Origin: Zerene cesonia
Lineage: Eukaryota; Arthropoda; Insecta; Lepidoptera; Pieridae
Length of the DNA: 64,000 nt
NCBI RefSeq assembly: GCF_012273895.1
Contig: NC_052120.1
Span: forward strand, 5,704,001-5,768,000
Direction: 5' to 3'
The notes beneath the pieces are model-generated. The model made no database searches and was not told the origin of the DNA. It was given only the letters and a program-made list of their open reading frames with translations. Shown here in pieces: positions 1-9,654 of the stretch (its first letter is position 1; each line of letters starts with the position of its first letter). The position numbers and the translations under genes are program-made.

Positions 1-71
1 AATTAGCATACATTAATGGTTGCGTTGGAAGTTTAAACGATATTAGAAAATTAAATCATTGGTGGATTATC

Positions 72-184
72 AAAAGTATGTTGGAGACCAGGGTGAACCC
101 TCAGTTTACCCAGGCACCGTGCTAGGATGTAGTAGCCCTTCAGGCTAGCATCGAGAATCACCACAAAAAAAAAGTATGTTGGAG
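72..184 (+). mobile_element. short 5'-truncated retroelement copy with 15-bp target-site duplication
   Basis: The 15-base string AAAAGTATGTTGGAG occurs at 72-86 and again at 170-184. The roughly 83 bases between them end in a run of A just before the second copy. A flanking duplication plus a terminal A-run is the signature of target-primed reverse transcription, so this is most likely the 3' stub of a LINE or SINE inserted in the plus orientation. No coding capacity is left. The class is inferred from structure, not from a database match. Confidence 0.75.
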
Positions 185-471
185 TAAAAAGTATCATTTA
201 AATAGAGATAAATATCTAAATTTTAATATATTCAAATAAAACCAATAAGTAAAACATTTTCAAACTCTTCATGGTATGTAATAAAGTAATATGGGCTATT
301 TTTATTACTCATATCCGTATCAACTATTGGATTATGACAAATCATTTAGTCACATGCAATAATTGCAATTCACGCACCAAATAACGTATGTAATTAAAAA
401 CGTCAATTCAAATTTAGACATGAATGAAACATAAGTCAAATTAATCGTGGCGATAATTGAAGCGATTACGT

Positions 472-477
472 TTTATT
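472..477 (-). terminator. candidate poly(A) signal of Tango1
   Basis: AATAAA on the minus strand (TTTATT on plus), about 240 bases beyond the TAA at 717-715. If exon 12 is terminal, this would end the Tango1 transcript, with a repeat copy (488-660) inside the 3' UTR. If exon 12 is spliced further, the signal is irrelevant. Confidence 0.35.
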
Positions 478-487
478 GAAAAGAAGT

Positions 488-660
488 AAAGTACTGGAAG
501 GGTGAAGAAGAGTGGGAGGCTTGTTTCCTCAAGCCTCTGACTCCCTCACTCACTGTACCAAACACAGTAGTATGCTACTATTTCACGCCGGTTTTCTGTG
601 GGGGTGTGTGATACTTTCCCGGTGCTGGTCCAATTCGTACCGAAGCGTGCTCGACACCGT
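488..660 (+). repeat. dispersed repeat family A, 3' part
   Basis: Matches the 3' half of a roughly 330-base repeat seen complete at 40471-40800 and 43581-43920. Shared words include TTTCACGCCGGTTTTCTGT and CCGAAGCGTGCTCGAC. It has no long ORF. The family is also present at 24425-24670 and 56425-56655 (minus), 31605-31690 (minus, diverged) and 50365-50560. I cannot assign it to a named class; it behaves like a non-autonomous element. Confidence 0.7.
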
Positions 661-714
661 CTCCTCTATAATATATTATATCAATTACGATAAACATACA
701 CTTTGTTTCAAAAT

Positions 715-835
715 TTATATACCTGAACGTGTGGAATATCTCCGTCTTCTCGGCCTTCTCGAGTCATCTGAGTTGTACTCGGTCTCAGTGTCAGCTGGTC
801 CATTTCGGGATCGCGAGCCTCTGCCACTTTCGTAC
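715..835 (-). CDS. Tango1: Tango1 exon 12: Arg/Ser-rich C-terminus
   Basis: Acceptor ATATACAG, phase 2, encoding YESGRGSRSRNGPADTETEY, then NSDDSRRPRRRRYSTRS. It has acidic and Arg-rich composition, unlike the surrounding AT-rich sequence. The last codons can be read GGT ATA TAA (stop 717-715), or the exon may be spliced at TCAG/GTATAT (ends 723, phase 1) to an exon outside the window. I found no good further exon in 1-710. Confidence 0.66.
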
Positions 836-3800
836 CTGTATATTATGGAAATTTAAATAAAATGAAATAGTGAGATTTGCATCATTAGAACCAGAGGAAC
901 ATTTTGAAATACCTACGCAGTTGATATATTGTAGACAAGTGCATTTAAGTAATAGGAAACTCATAAAAAAGGGTCAGACCAACGCATCTAAACTAGAAAT
1001 ATTACTAGAAAATTAATACATAATTTTGATGCGCGCGCTCTTTAGATATTACACTTATTAAGAAAATAAAGTGATGAAATGGTATTCTATGAAAAGTCGA
1101 CATTTCAAGGGAATGAGTTGCAGTGAATGCAGTTTTTATTTTTATGTGTTTTCGTTTAAGACCACTGACAGGAGGACAAACATTTTCATAATTTCACTAT
1201 CTTAAGTTTGTTTCAGTCCTTGTTGCAAATAATAAGAATAATGTTTCATAGTTTGGGTAAGGATATACAAAAATAAACCCCCAGATCCGGAAAAAACCTT
1301 TCTTGAACTTATTGCTATCAATATGTGAACGCCTGATTATCCATATAATATTTGTAATATTTCCTACTTTTATTAAATTTTGATCTATAATTAACATAAA
1401 AATGTTTAGATCTAATAAACATGGATCTGTTTTTTAAAGCAGTCATCGCCAGCTTTAACTTTATGCATTAATTATACTACAGTTTGAGATAAGGTGGCAT
1501 ATGATTTAAAGAAACATTTTGGTGTTCAGAAAATGAACATAAAACTTACGACGAAACGAACGTGACAATTGACAGTCACATTAGAGGAGTCATGAACAAT
1601 TATAGCATTACTCTACCGAGAAAAATCTAGTCAACTGTAACTCAGCTGACTAGATTTTTTAAGATTTTGTAAGTCATTATCGTTATCCAAGTGGAGACAA
1701 CGCTCACAAACAAAATCACAGTAAAATCATCCAGGCGTTCTTCAGGTATAAGCGGTGTAATTAACATTGAGTATAGATTATTAATAATATTATAAAGCTG
1801 ACGAGGTTGTTTATTTGGTTGAACGCAATAATCTCAAGAACTACTGGTCGGATTTGAAAAATTATATCATTGTTTGATAGCCAAATTATTGAGCAAGACC
1901 TATATATATATATATATATCACGGGCGAAGCCGGGGCGCTAGTATATACCTCTCTATGGACCGCCGTCGAGAGCGCGGCGAGTAGGGCGAGCGGGGCGAG
2001 CGGGGCGAGCGGGGCGAGCGGGGCGAGCGGCGCGAGCGCGGCGAGCAGCGGCGGCCGGGCGAGTAGCGCACCGTCTCCGGCGAGTAGCGGCTCTCGGGCG
2101 AGTAGCGGCTCTCCGGCGAGTACCGGCTGTCCGGCGAGTACCGCCGCTCGCTGTACCTGTGTCAACATACACATACATATTCTAAGAATTGCTGATGATG
2201 TTGTGTGATGTTGTGTCAATTTTAATAATTTAGTATTGTAAGAAATTTATCGCTAATTGTCGTTTTCATAGTCGTAAATTGGCGACAAACTGGCAACCAA
2301 CTGGGCTGTGGCGTGCGTATAGGTGAGGCCTTTGTCTAGCAGTAAACGTTAAAAGGCTGATGATGATCGTGATGATAGTGAAACCCTGTGTAGTACCTAT
2401 TAAATTGTTACGTAGTTTTTTTTAACATAGATTCCTAATTGAAATGCTAATAAAGATCATAAGGTTGGGGCTACCTAGGCGCATGCGGTGAGGGCAGCCG
2501 GCCGAGAGGCGGCGGCCGGGGCAGCGGCGGCAACAGCGGCGGCGGCAGGAACGCCAGCGGCGGCGGCAACCCGTCTACCACCTCCAGCGGGGACGCCACG
2601 GCTGGAACACATTGAACTCATCAACCCCTCACCCATCGGATAACTAGATGAGTCTCATACACGTTTATGCTAGGATACCTATTACAGCCATGCGCACTTT
2701 TCGATACATAGTGAAGCTATGAATGAAGAATGCATGGGACTGAAAGTATCAGATACAGGTACTTTCTGTACAGGGGGCGGTCTTATCGCTGTAAGTGATC
2801 TCTCCATATTTTATGCGTGTTAAAAAAAAGATCTCATCTAGTTAACAGATGCGTGAAGGTCGATCCAATCCACAGTCTATTCCATGATCCAGCTATACAA
2901 AATATTGTTGTATCACTGCAAAGTATACAATATATTTTATTTAGTTGTTTATTCAAATAAGTTTATAATTATAAATAATATCTTTATCAATGTCTTATTT
3001 GCTTTTTTATGATGTCGTTTCCATAACAAACATATCTTATATCTTTAAACGAGCAATTCTTGTATATATATATATAATTGGAATCTCGGAATCGGCTCCA
3101 ACAATTCTCATGAAATTTAGCATATAGGGGGTTTCGGGGGCGATAAATCGATCTAGCTAGGTATCTTTTTTAGAAAATGTCATATTCGTGTTTTATCGAT
3201 TTAAATTTAGCGACTCTTCCTGACATCTATTGGCGAATAATAATACTAATACTATTTTTTCTTCCTGACATCTATTGGCGAATAGTAATACTAATACTAT
3301 TTTTTCTTCCTGACATCTATTGGCGAATGATAATACTAATACTATTTTTTTGGCGAATAATTAAAGTTCCAGCAGATGGCGTTGTTAAGAAACGAAGTCA
3401 ATGAGTGTTTGCTTTGAGGTTAGACTAATTGTTTATATTGTTTTCAGTCTTTTTAATGCACGTGTTCACTTAAAAATGCCTAAACGATCTTGGAAAAAAC
3501 GCTTATAAACAATCTAACTTCACGAAGTTAGATTGTTTATAAGCGAGCGAACCGAGCAAAGCTCGATCATCCAGGTACTGATTTGTTTAATAATTATACT
3601 AGACTAAAAACGAATTCCACTAAGTACCAAAAACTCCATCATATTTTTTGGTGACAGTCACCTACAAATTAACCAATACTAGGATTGTCCCAGCAGTGGA
3701 AAGTTGGAACATATGGGAATATATGGGCTGATGATGACGATGAGGATTGTTACATAATGCTTATTATCCTCCCTAGCCAAACCAAGGCGTTCCTACTAAA

Positions 3801-6800
3801 TCCTCGTACGCACTAATCCACTCACGTCTATTCGGGGACGCGGCCCCATCAGCCTGGTGCATAGCGGCCAGCTTCCTCCTCAAGGTCGTGGCCTCGTCTC
3901 TCGCGGCGTCCGCCTCCCGCTTGGCCTGGCGCGCCTCGAGCCACGCGGTGTGAGCTCGCGTCTCCATCTCGCTGATGGCCGTGCGACGCGCTGACTCCTG
4001 TTCGGCCAACTCTAGAGTTAGCGTGTCACACTTTTCCCTGTAAAAAAAGAATAAATAAATAAATGCATCTAGCATTTGCATGCGTGTGTTATATGCCTGG
4101 GTAATAATTTACCAGGCACCTGCAAATAAGTTTCTTTTCTCTCTATAATAACCATCATATTAATTAAGCATTGCAGTGTTTGAGATTCTAATAAAAGATA
4201 AAAGATTTAAGCTTAATATATTGATGGTGCATACTTTACTCATTTTGTCTTTTTTTTGTCTTAACTATTCTCACGAAACGAAAGGTAGGGGTCTGGTGAC
4301 CTAAAATACAGGTTATTCAGTTACCTAGTTTAGGCACCAGTCTCACACTTTATTTGTTGTTGTACTTTATTGTTGAAATAACGTAAATGCACACATTTTT
4401 TCCTGTTGTATATGTAAGTTGTGAGAAATATAAGTCATTTTTATTTATTTATTTTATGGAGCACACTTTACTCACTTGTATCTTTGCACCTCCTGTTGCA
4501 TTAATTCAATTTTTTCAACGGTGCTCGCCGATTCACCTTGTTTGCTAAGCCACAGCGATTCTTTTGTGCTTAGTTCTCTGGAAAAGATAACTATTTAAAT
4601 AATATAAATTACTAGCGGTCCTCGCTGTCTTCGGCCGTGGTACATATATAGCCTTCCTCAATAAATGGGTTATTTAACACTGAAATAATTTTTCAAATCG
4701 GACCAGTAGTTCCTGAGATTAGTATGTTCAAACAAACAAACTCTTCAGCTTTATAATATTAGTATAGATAGCGACTAGCCCGTGACTTTGCTTATGTATC
4801 AGTTATTCTCGTGTGACTGACATATAATTTCCATTCAAGAATTGATTATGCGATAATTCGCCTCACTTTAAAAATTCCACACAAATCCGCTCTACAGTTC
4901 AAGGGTGTAGAAAACAGAGTTATTATTTATGCCCGATAAGGTTCTACTGCTAATTCTTATTTTGACTTACTTTAACAATTCACATTCACGATCTTGGAAG
5001 TATTTTTCTAAGACATCGAGTCTAGTAACTGCTTCGGAGGCTTGCTGACTTGCGGTTTTGTATGATTCCTGCATAGTCTTTAACTCATCAGCAAGACGAA
5101 TTCTCTCTTTATATTCTACCTTTAAGATAAATATAAAATTGGCGATTAGTTTTTCTACATAAAACATTGATCGAAATTCATTGAAGTTGTAGATAAGTAT
5201 TAACAATTTTTTATGAAACGCAAAATATATCTAAGTATTTTACACCAAATTATCTTACCTCATATTTCCCCATAAATGACTCTCTTTCTTCAAGAGCTTT
5301 GCTTAGTTTAGCTTTGATTTCTGTGTGATCTATCAAAGATGTTACATCGGTGTTTGATGGTGTGCCACTCTTTAATTCTTTTATAGCATCCTTAAAAAAA
5401 AAAAAAAATTTAAATTGACAATACAGTTGGTTTAGGTAGACTTTTAAAAAATAATATTATACTAAAATCCGGTGCGGCTTTGCGCGCGTGGAACATGGAC
5501 ATTAACAAATGATTTAGTGACTGTCTATTCCTGTTTTATCCCGAAGGAACATTTAATCGGGATTTTAGCATAATTGACTGACAAACATCCAAACAAACAA
5601 ACTTTCAAATTTATAATATTAGTGTGATTAATGTTACCATTAAAACTTTTATTCCCTTAGAACGCGTATTCTCCAGTTAGAACTAGTTGTTAGTGGATGT
5701 TTCTTGTTTGTTTCTAAAACTCTCTGTTACCAATAGTTCTAACTAAGGAAAACGCATATACATACAATGAATACAAAGTGTAATGCAGAAATTGATTGCA
5801 GTAGGCTGGAAATCTTCCATACATAGCATGTGGTATGGTATAACTTATAAAGAATATTAATAAAACATTACCTTCAGTGCAACAATTTCATGTTTCTGCA
5901 ATTCTATTTTATTGCGGGCTTCAGAAAGCTCATGGTTAAGTTCATCTAATTGTTTTTTCTGCTTTTTGAAGTCTTCCAGTGCTGTTTCAGCCGATGCATA
6001 TTTCAATTGATAATTATCTCGTTCCCTACTTACAGATATCAGTTCTTCTTCAAATGCTTGAATCTTACCTGATAAGAGATAGTGTGATTCTATATTATAT
6101 AAGTAAATATTTGAAATCTTTTTTTTATTTTGATGGTCACAAGAAGACTATTAGGGAGAATAGTAAACATTTAACATTGCATATTAGTACAAAAATAAAA
6201 AGTTAGAAACAATTATACCTATTAATTATTTAATATGAAACAGTACCAACGAAAAGCATGATTTTTGAATGATTACAAAATATGGTTAATAATTATTATA
6301 TTCTAAATTTAATAATTCTCTTTGTTTCAGTATTGAAGATAGGTATAGATACCAAATACTATTTGTCAAAATACAAATATTTTTGATATTTCTCACCATT
6401 TAACTCTGCTATTTGCTCTTCCGAATGAGCTCTTTCTGCCAAGAGTTCACTGAGAGTGTTTTCAACTTCGCTTAATGTATTTTGCAATTCACCAGCAGTG
6501 TTTTCAGACACTCTCAGCAACTTTTCATTGTCATCTAAAGAGTTTCGCAATCTATCGTTTTGTGCTTTCAGTTCATTAATTTCTTCCTTCAATGAGAGCA
6601 CCATGTCATCCATTCCAAAAGAATTATCTTCAATTGAAGTCAATTTATTTTTTGTAGTTGAAAGCTCCTCTTTGAGGATCTCACACTCCTGAAATTATGT
6701 AAACAAATCAGTAAATATATAATGACGTTGAATATTTGAAAAACCTTATAACAATATAAGTTAGATTAAATTTTTTGTATTCAATTGTAGGAACACTAAA

Positions 6801-9282
6801 TGTAAACTATATTTTAATGGATGTCAGCTATACTTTAAACAGCTGAAACAGAATTGAAAATTTGAAGTAATGTAGATGAATGATATAGTAATGAATGTTT
6901 TTAAATGTTATAAGTATTAACTGAATTTTTAAAATAGAAAACAAGTTGAAAAATTAAGGTATAGAATTATTAATCAATACTGGTATGTATAGGCAGAATA
7001 AAATCAAATGTTACCTTAGTGGTAAAAAGCAATTCCCGCTGTAATTGATTTATGATACCAATAAACTTGCTGTCTTGTCTCTTATTATCAATATAGTAAT
7101 AACCCAACGTAAACAGGAGAACAGAAGATGCAGTTGTTAGGAGGAAGGCTAAAAGTCTATTACGCTGACTGAACGATTCACCATCACAGTAATCATTAGT
7201 ATAACAGGTGTCTTCTGAAAATAATAAAAATAAACACCAACTATTAGATGACATTGAACTGATATTGTTGTAAGTCTGTGCATCTCTCATTTTTAAGGTG
7301 AAATCAAATAATAAAAAAGTTCTTACTGGCAGTATCAAAAAGTATGTCCGCTTGTTCAGTTGTTCCCATTATTGAGTTAAACGTATTGAATAAGTAACTG
7401 ATGAAAGAGAAACTTTCTGATTCTTCACTCTGTGGTGACTGCACAAGGTCTGGATTAAATATTGGTTCAGGAGGTGCCTCTGTTGTAGGTGGGATCATAT
7501 CAGCAACGGTTGTGTAAATGCTTGAAAAGAAACCTTCACTCTCTTCTTGTGAAACTGGTGTTTCAGTGGTTGAACTGAAAACTTCTTCTATGAGATTTTC
7601 AGTGGAGGTTGTTAAAAACTCTTCAGTGACTGTATTGAATTCGCTAGTCTCTGTTGGTGATTCAGTTATAGGCAATGATTCAGTTGTAACTTCTTCCTTA
7701 TAAACTCTTTGAGTAGTGGTGTCAGCATTTTGCATTTGCTGAAGCAATAAGTTTATATCTGCTGCAGGAATGGTATTTGTATTGGATTCATACAAAGATG
7801 TTGAAGTCTCAAGGGTTGTCTCTGTTTTCACCGTCGCAGTAGTCGTGGAAACTTCAGATTCATCTGGTTTAGATGTAGTTGGGTATGCCTCTTCTTGTTG
7901 TTCTGGTTTTTCAGTAGTTTTTTCAATATCTGTATTTGTGCTTATATTGGTTTCATCATTTTGTTTATTATTTTCATTTATTGAATCTCCTGAAGGTGGA
8001 TTTTCTGCAATCTCAATCTGAGGATCGCCCAATAGTTGAGTGTTATCATGTTGTTCATCAAGCATGCTAGATGGAAGTTGTTGCTCACTAGGCAAAGTTG
8101 TTTGAAGACTATCTTCTTGTTTGCCTTCAGATATTTTATTTAAGTCACTATCATTATCCACTGGTGGTGTAAATTCATTTGAAAGAATATTTTCACTTGG
8201 TGTTACTTGTTCTAGGGTATTTGGTATGTTTGACATAACAGATACATTTTGTTCATTGACATCTGGTTCTAAATTAGTGACACTTGGTGGTAGGAATTCA
8301 GCCACATTCATCTCAGATGATTCTTTTGGAAATTTATTAGCATTAGAGTCAGCATCATTATTTTCAATATTAACTTCTGAAGCTTTTTTGTCAGATTCAT
8401 TTGAATTAGATTCATTTATGGATTCTTTAGTTTCTGATCTAACAACATTATCGTTCTCAGAACTCTCATTATTTTCTTTTTTATTGCTTTCATTTATTCC
8501 TTCACTGTTTATCACTACACTTGATTCAATATTTATTTGATCATTGCTTTCTTCCATATTTAAAGGCTCAGTAGAGCCTTGATTTAAAATAGTTTCAATA
8601 TTTTGAGGATTTATGGGGACATTTTCATTTTGACTGTTCAAAATGTCTGCTTTAGTTGACATGATATCTGGTGATGTAGTAGTATCATCTTCTGACACTT
8701 GAGATGGCTCTGTTGTATATATGGTAGTTCCTTCAAACACTTCATGAGGTTGTTGTACTTTATCAGGTTGGACATTTGGAGTTTTCGCTATTGCCTCTAT
8801 AGGCAATTCCACTAAATTTTTTGAAATAATTTTTGTTTCGGTCAAAAATTTTGAGCTTACAAATCCTAATATACCATTAATTTGCGCATACCACAAATCA
8901 CGATTACTTCCAGCTGATTTCATAAGAATAGTTGCTTCGGAATTTCGTTTAAAAGATATAAGATCTGGATCGACACTATTGTAATTTAATAGGGTTTTAG
9001 CTTTTGATATCGGAGCTGAAAATATTAATAAATGTCATAATTTTTCTTTACATATATTATAGCACATCTCTCTAGAATTTAAACGGTGAAAGTTAAATTT
9101 CACGTATTTAAAAACATTAAAAAAAACATATTTAACTGAAATCATAACATATCGAACAGATTGTAGTTTTCATTGAATAACTTACCGCTACATTCTTGGT
9201 TAGCACAGAAAACTTTGTCAGGTAACCTACAGTAAGAAGCTGTGATAAACACAGAAAATACTACAATCTTCAATAGATTCAT
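715..9282 (-). CDS. Tango1: Transport and Golgi organization protein 1 (TANGO1/MIA3 orthologue), 12 exons
   Basis: ER-exit-site cargo receptor that helps load bulky secreted cargo such as collagen into COPII carriers. Exons, minus strand: 9282-9186, 9015-7327, 7214-7015, 6688-6397, 6068-5872, 5390-5259, 5119-4971, 4577-4476, 4037-3826, 2601-2475, 2156-1950, 835-715. All introns are GT-AG, phases agree at every junction, and the sum is 3525 nt (1174 aa plus stop). Order: signal peptide 1-18; SH3-like luminal domain about 24-106 with Cys at 26 and 31; acidic Ser/Thr/Glu-rich luminal region to about 595; membrane helix about 616-637; coiled coils about 640-1010; proline-rich segment about 1024-1065, where TANGO1 proteins bind Sec23; Arg/Ser/Tyr-Pro repeat tail 1066-1174. 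SH3-like domain, helix, coiled coil and PPP-rich C-terminus in this order are diagnostic. Uncertain: the C-terminal end. Exon 12 may be terminal (TAA 717-715) or spliced at 723, and an unspliced exon 10 stops at TAG 2473-2471. Confidence 0.92.
1621..1659. repeat. short inverted repeat (hairpin)
   Basis: Arms of 17 bases at 1621-1637 and 1643-1659 with one mismatch and a 5-base loop, in the AT-rich intron between Tango1 exons 11 and 12. Confidence 0.8.
1769..1945 (-). mobile_element. RTE-like LINE 3' end fragment (family B)
   Basis: On the minus strand it begins near ACTAGCGCCCCGGCTTCG and ends with the words shared with 4605-4772, 30559-30715 and 44068-44190: a block reading roughly ATCCGACCAGTAGTTCTTGAGATTATTGCGTT in other copies, then the ATAATATTA tail. 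It includes a (TA)n run at 1902-1917. It is truncated with no reverse transcriptase left. It lies in intron 11, almost touching the donor of exon 11. Confidence 0.65.
1950..2156 (-). CDS. Tango1: Tango1 exon 11: Arg/Ser/Tyr-Pro repeat tail, coding minisatellite
   Basis: Acceptor GACACAG, phase 2, so AG plus G makes Arg and the frame continues YSERRYSPDSRYSPESRYSP. Four hexapeptide units of the type RYSPES (18-bp period) are followed by a block of RSP triplets (9-bp period, about 1992-2034), then YSPRSRRRSIER. The other minus frames give only LAPLAPL or RPARPA strings. Continuous phase with exons 10 and 12 argues for real coding. The donor AG/GTATAT lies 4-10 bases from the edge of an RTE-like fragment. 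Confidence 0.74.
2270..2385 (+). mobile_element. retroelement 3' tail with GATGAT repeats
   Basis: Contains GGCCTTTGTCTAGCAGTAAA followed by AAAGGCTGATGATGATCGTG. This is the usual layout of a lepidopteran LINE/SINE 3' end, with a 'cagcagtggacg'-like core and a GAT-rich terminal repeat. It sits in intron 10 of Tango1. Confidence 0.6.
2475..2601 (-). CDS. Tango1: Tango1 exon 10: proline-rich Sec23-binding segment
   Basis: Acceptor TGTTCCAG before 2601; phase 1 joins exon 9. Encodes PVASPLEVVDGLPPPLAF, then repeated LPPP and PLPRPPP motifs, then LGRLPSPHAPR. PPP motifs of this kind are the COPII (Sec23) docking sites of TANGO1-family proteins. Donor AG/GTAGCC gives phase 2; if unspliced, TAG at 2473-2471 ends the protein here. 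GC-rich; no start codon of its own. Confidence 0.8.
3216..3350. repeat. three tandem copies of a 45-bp unit
   Basis: Units at 3216-3260, 3261-3305 and 3306-3350, each starting CTTCCTGACATCTATTGGCG and ending in T-runs, with only single-base differences. A partial unit follows at 3351. It lies in intron 9 of Tango1 beside an older dispersed repeat at about 3080-3175. Confidence 0.9.
3500..3545. repeat. perfect 22-bp-arm palindrome
   Basis: Arms at 3500-3521 and 3524-3545 are perfectly complementary with only two bases between them. It is in intron 9 of Tango1, so the pre-mRNA could form a stable hairpin. No terminal duplication typical of a transposon is visible. Confidence 0.92.
3660..3750 (+). 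mobile_element. SINE/LINE 3' tail fragment
   Basis: CCCAGCAGTGGAAAGTTGG followed by ATATGGGCTGATGATGACGA is the 3' end of the family seen as a fuller SINE at 40001-40275 (CCCAGCAGTGGTAACATATA). It is a truncated copy between exons 9 and 10 of Tango1. Confidence 0.6.
3826..4037 (-). CDS. Tango1: Tango1 exon 9: end of coiled coil
   Basis: Encodes EKCDTLTLELAEQESARRTA and onward through Ala/Arg/Glu-rich coiled coil to AASPNR. Acceptor TTTTTACAG, donor GTGAGT (3825-3820), phase 1. It is clearly GC-rich compared with the AT-rich exons 2-8. Reading through the donor would give 20 more residues and a stop, which I regard as intron. Confidence 0.84.
4476..4577 (-). CDS. Tango1: Tango1 exon 8: coiled coil
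   Basis: Short exon (102 nt) encoding ELSTKESLWLSKQGESAS then TVEKIELMQQEVQRY. Acceptor TTTTCCAG, donor GTGAGT, phase 2 on both sides. It lies immediately beyond an RTE-like fragment in the intron (4605-4772). Confidence 0.83.
4605..4772 (+). mobile_element. RTE-like LINE 3' end fragment (family B)
   Basis: Starts near ACTAGCGGTCCTCGCTG and contains CAATAAATGGGTTATTTAAC and ATCGGACCAGTAGTTCCTGA. It ends with AAACTCTTCAGCTTTATAAT before an ATTAGTATAGATA tail. It is one of at least four related copies in this window, here in intron 8 (before exon 8) of Tango1's neighbour exon 7. Confidence 0.7.
4971..5119 (-). CDS. Tango1: Tango1 exon 7: coiled coil
   Basis: Encodes VEYKERIRLADELKTMQESY and onward to YFQDRECELLK across the junction. 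Acceptor CTTAAAG, donor GTAAGT, ending phase 2. The pattern is helical and heptad-like. Confidence 0.85.
5259..5390 (-). CDS. Tango1: Tango1 exon 6: coiled coil
   Basis: 44 codons in phase 0 at both ends, DAIKELKSGTPSNTDVTSLI and onward to ESFMGKYE. The upstream acceptor is a poly-T tract ending in TTTAAG, and the donor is GTAAGA. It includes a short Ser/Thr/Pro-containing break in the coiled coil. Confidence 0.82.
5455..5635 (+). mobile_element. RTE-like fragment, second subfamily (C)
   Basis: Begins ACTAAAATCCGGTGCGGC and ends AATTTATAATATTAGTGTG, with TTTATCCCGAAGGAACATTT inside. It corresponds to the reverse complement of 15836-16034. It is in the intron between Tango1 exons 6 and 5. Confidence 0.55.
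5872..6068 (-). CDS. Tango1: Tango1 exon 5: coiled coil
   Basis: Acceptor TATCAG before 6068; donor GTAATG after 5872. Encodes GKIQAFEEELISVSRERDNY and onward, ending HEIVALK. The exon begins with GTAAG, so the 3' junction is CAG/GTAAG; phase continuity with exon 4 (G plus GT) supports the assignment. Confidence 0.86.
6397..6688 (-). CDS. Tango1: Tango1 exon 4: coiled coil
   Basis: Begins ECEILKEELSTTKNKL and continues with heptad-patterned Leu/Glu/Lys sequence (EEINELKAQNDRLRNSL). It ends in phase 1 at GTGAGA (6396-6391). It forms the first part of the cytosolic coiled coil that in TANGO1 proteins mediates assembly with partner proteins at ER exit sites. Confidence 0.88.
7015..7214 (-). CDS. 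Tango1: Tango1 exon 3: membrane helix
   Basis: Acceptor ATTTTCAG before 7214, donor GTAAC after 7015, phase 0 at the end. The exon has two cysteines (protein residues about 599 and 605) on the lumenal side, then the hydrophobic stretch LLAFLLTTASSVLLFTLGYY, then a basic DNKRQDSK flank. This places the following coiled coil in the cytosol by the positive-inside rule. Confidence 0.9.
7327..9015 (-). CDS. Tango1: Tango1 exon 2: SH3-like domain and acidic luminal region
   Basis: Acceptor TTTTCAG lies just before 9015. The exon completes the SH3-like fold (DLWYAQINGILGFVSSKFL is the characteristic Trp/Gly/Phe block), then runs for almost 490 residues of low-complexity Ser/Thr/Glu/Asn/Pro sequence, many in TTE or ESN strings. 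This matches the long disordered lumenal part of TANGO1 and is a likely target for O-glycosylation. It ends in phase 1 at GTAAGA (7326-7321). Several plus-strand ORFs here are antisense shadows. Confidence 0.92.
9186..9282 (-). CDS. Tango1: Tango1 exon 1: start codon and signal peptide
   Basis: Begins MNLLKIVVFSVFITASYC, a classical signal peptide with a basic n-region, hydrophobic core and small residues before the likely cleavage site. It continues with the first two cysteines of the SH3-like domain and ends in phase 1 at a GTAAG donor (9185-9181). It is only 97 bases long; the next in-frame ATG lies in exon 2, which alone would give a protein without a signal peptide. Confidence 0.9.
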
Positions 9283-9654
9283 ATTGGCATTATTATAATA
9301 TTTTACAATATATTTTATTTCTTATAAAAATTAAAGAACAAGACGTAAAGCCACATCATCTGTCAAATCGTTCGGACGTTCGATTCGAAGGTCCCTTCCA
9401 TTTTACGCATTGTACATTGACATCTGTCAAATGATTAAAAAGACGACCAAACAATTAGGTAAAAAGAAAAAAAGAAAACAAAATTAGTATAACTTAATAC
9501 AAATATTTAAACATATCTTATTAATCTTAGTTTCGATGTTTTGATTATCATGATTAATTTTTAACACATTCATATAAATGATAAACAATAAATCAAGTGT
9601 TGCTACCACCGATCAATTGTTTCTGCTAACATAAATAGAGTTCTGTACCCAAAT

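Noticed and set aside
1870..2208. Plus-strand ORF of SGASGAS repeats and minus-strand LAPLAPL ORF
   Set aside because: Both are other-frame readings of Tango1 exon 11; only the RYSPES/RSP frame joins neighbouring exons in phase.
7518..8540. Plus-strand Ser/Val-rich ORFs
   Set aside because: Antisense shadows of the Ser/Thr/Glu-rich Tango1 exon 2.
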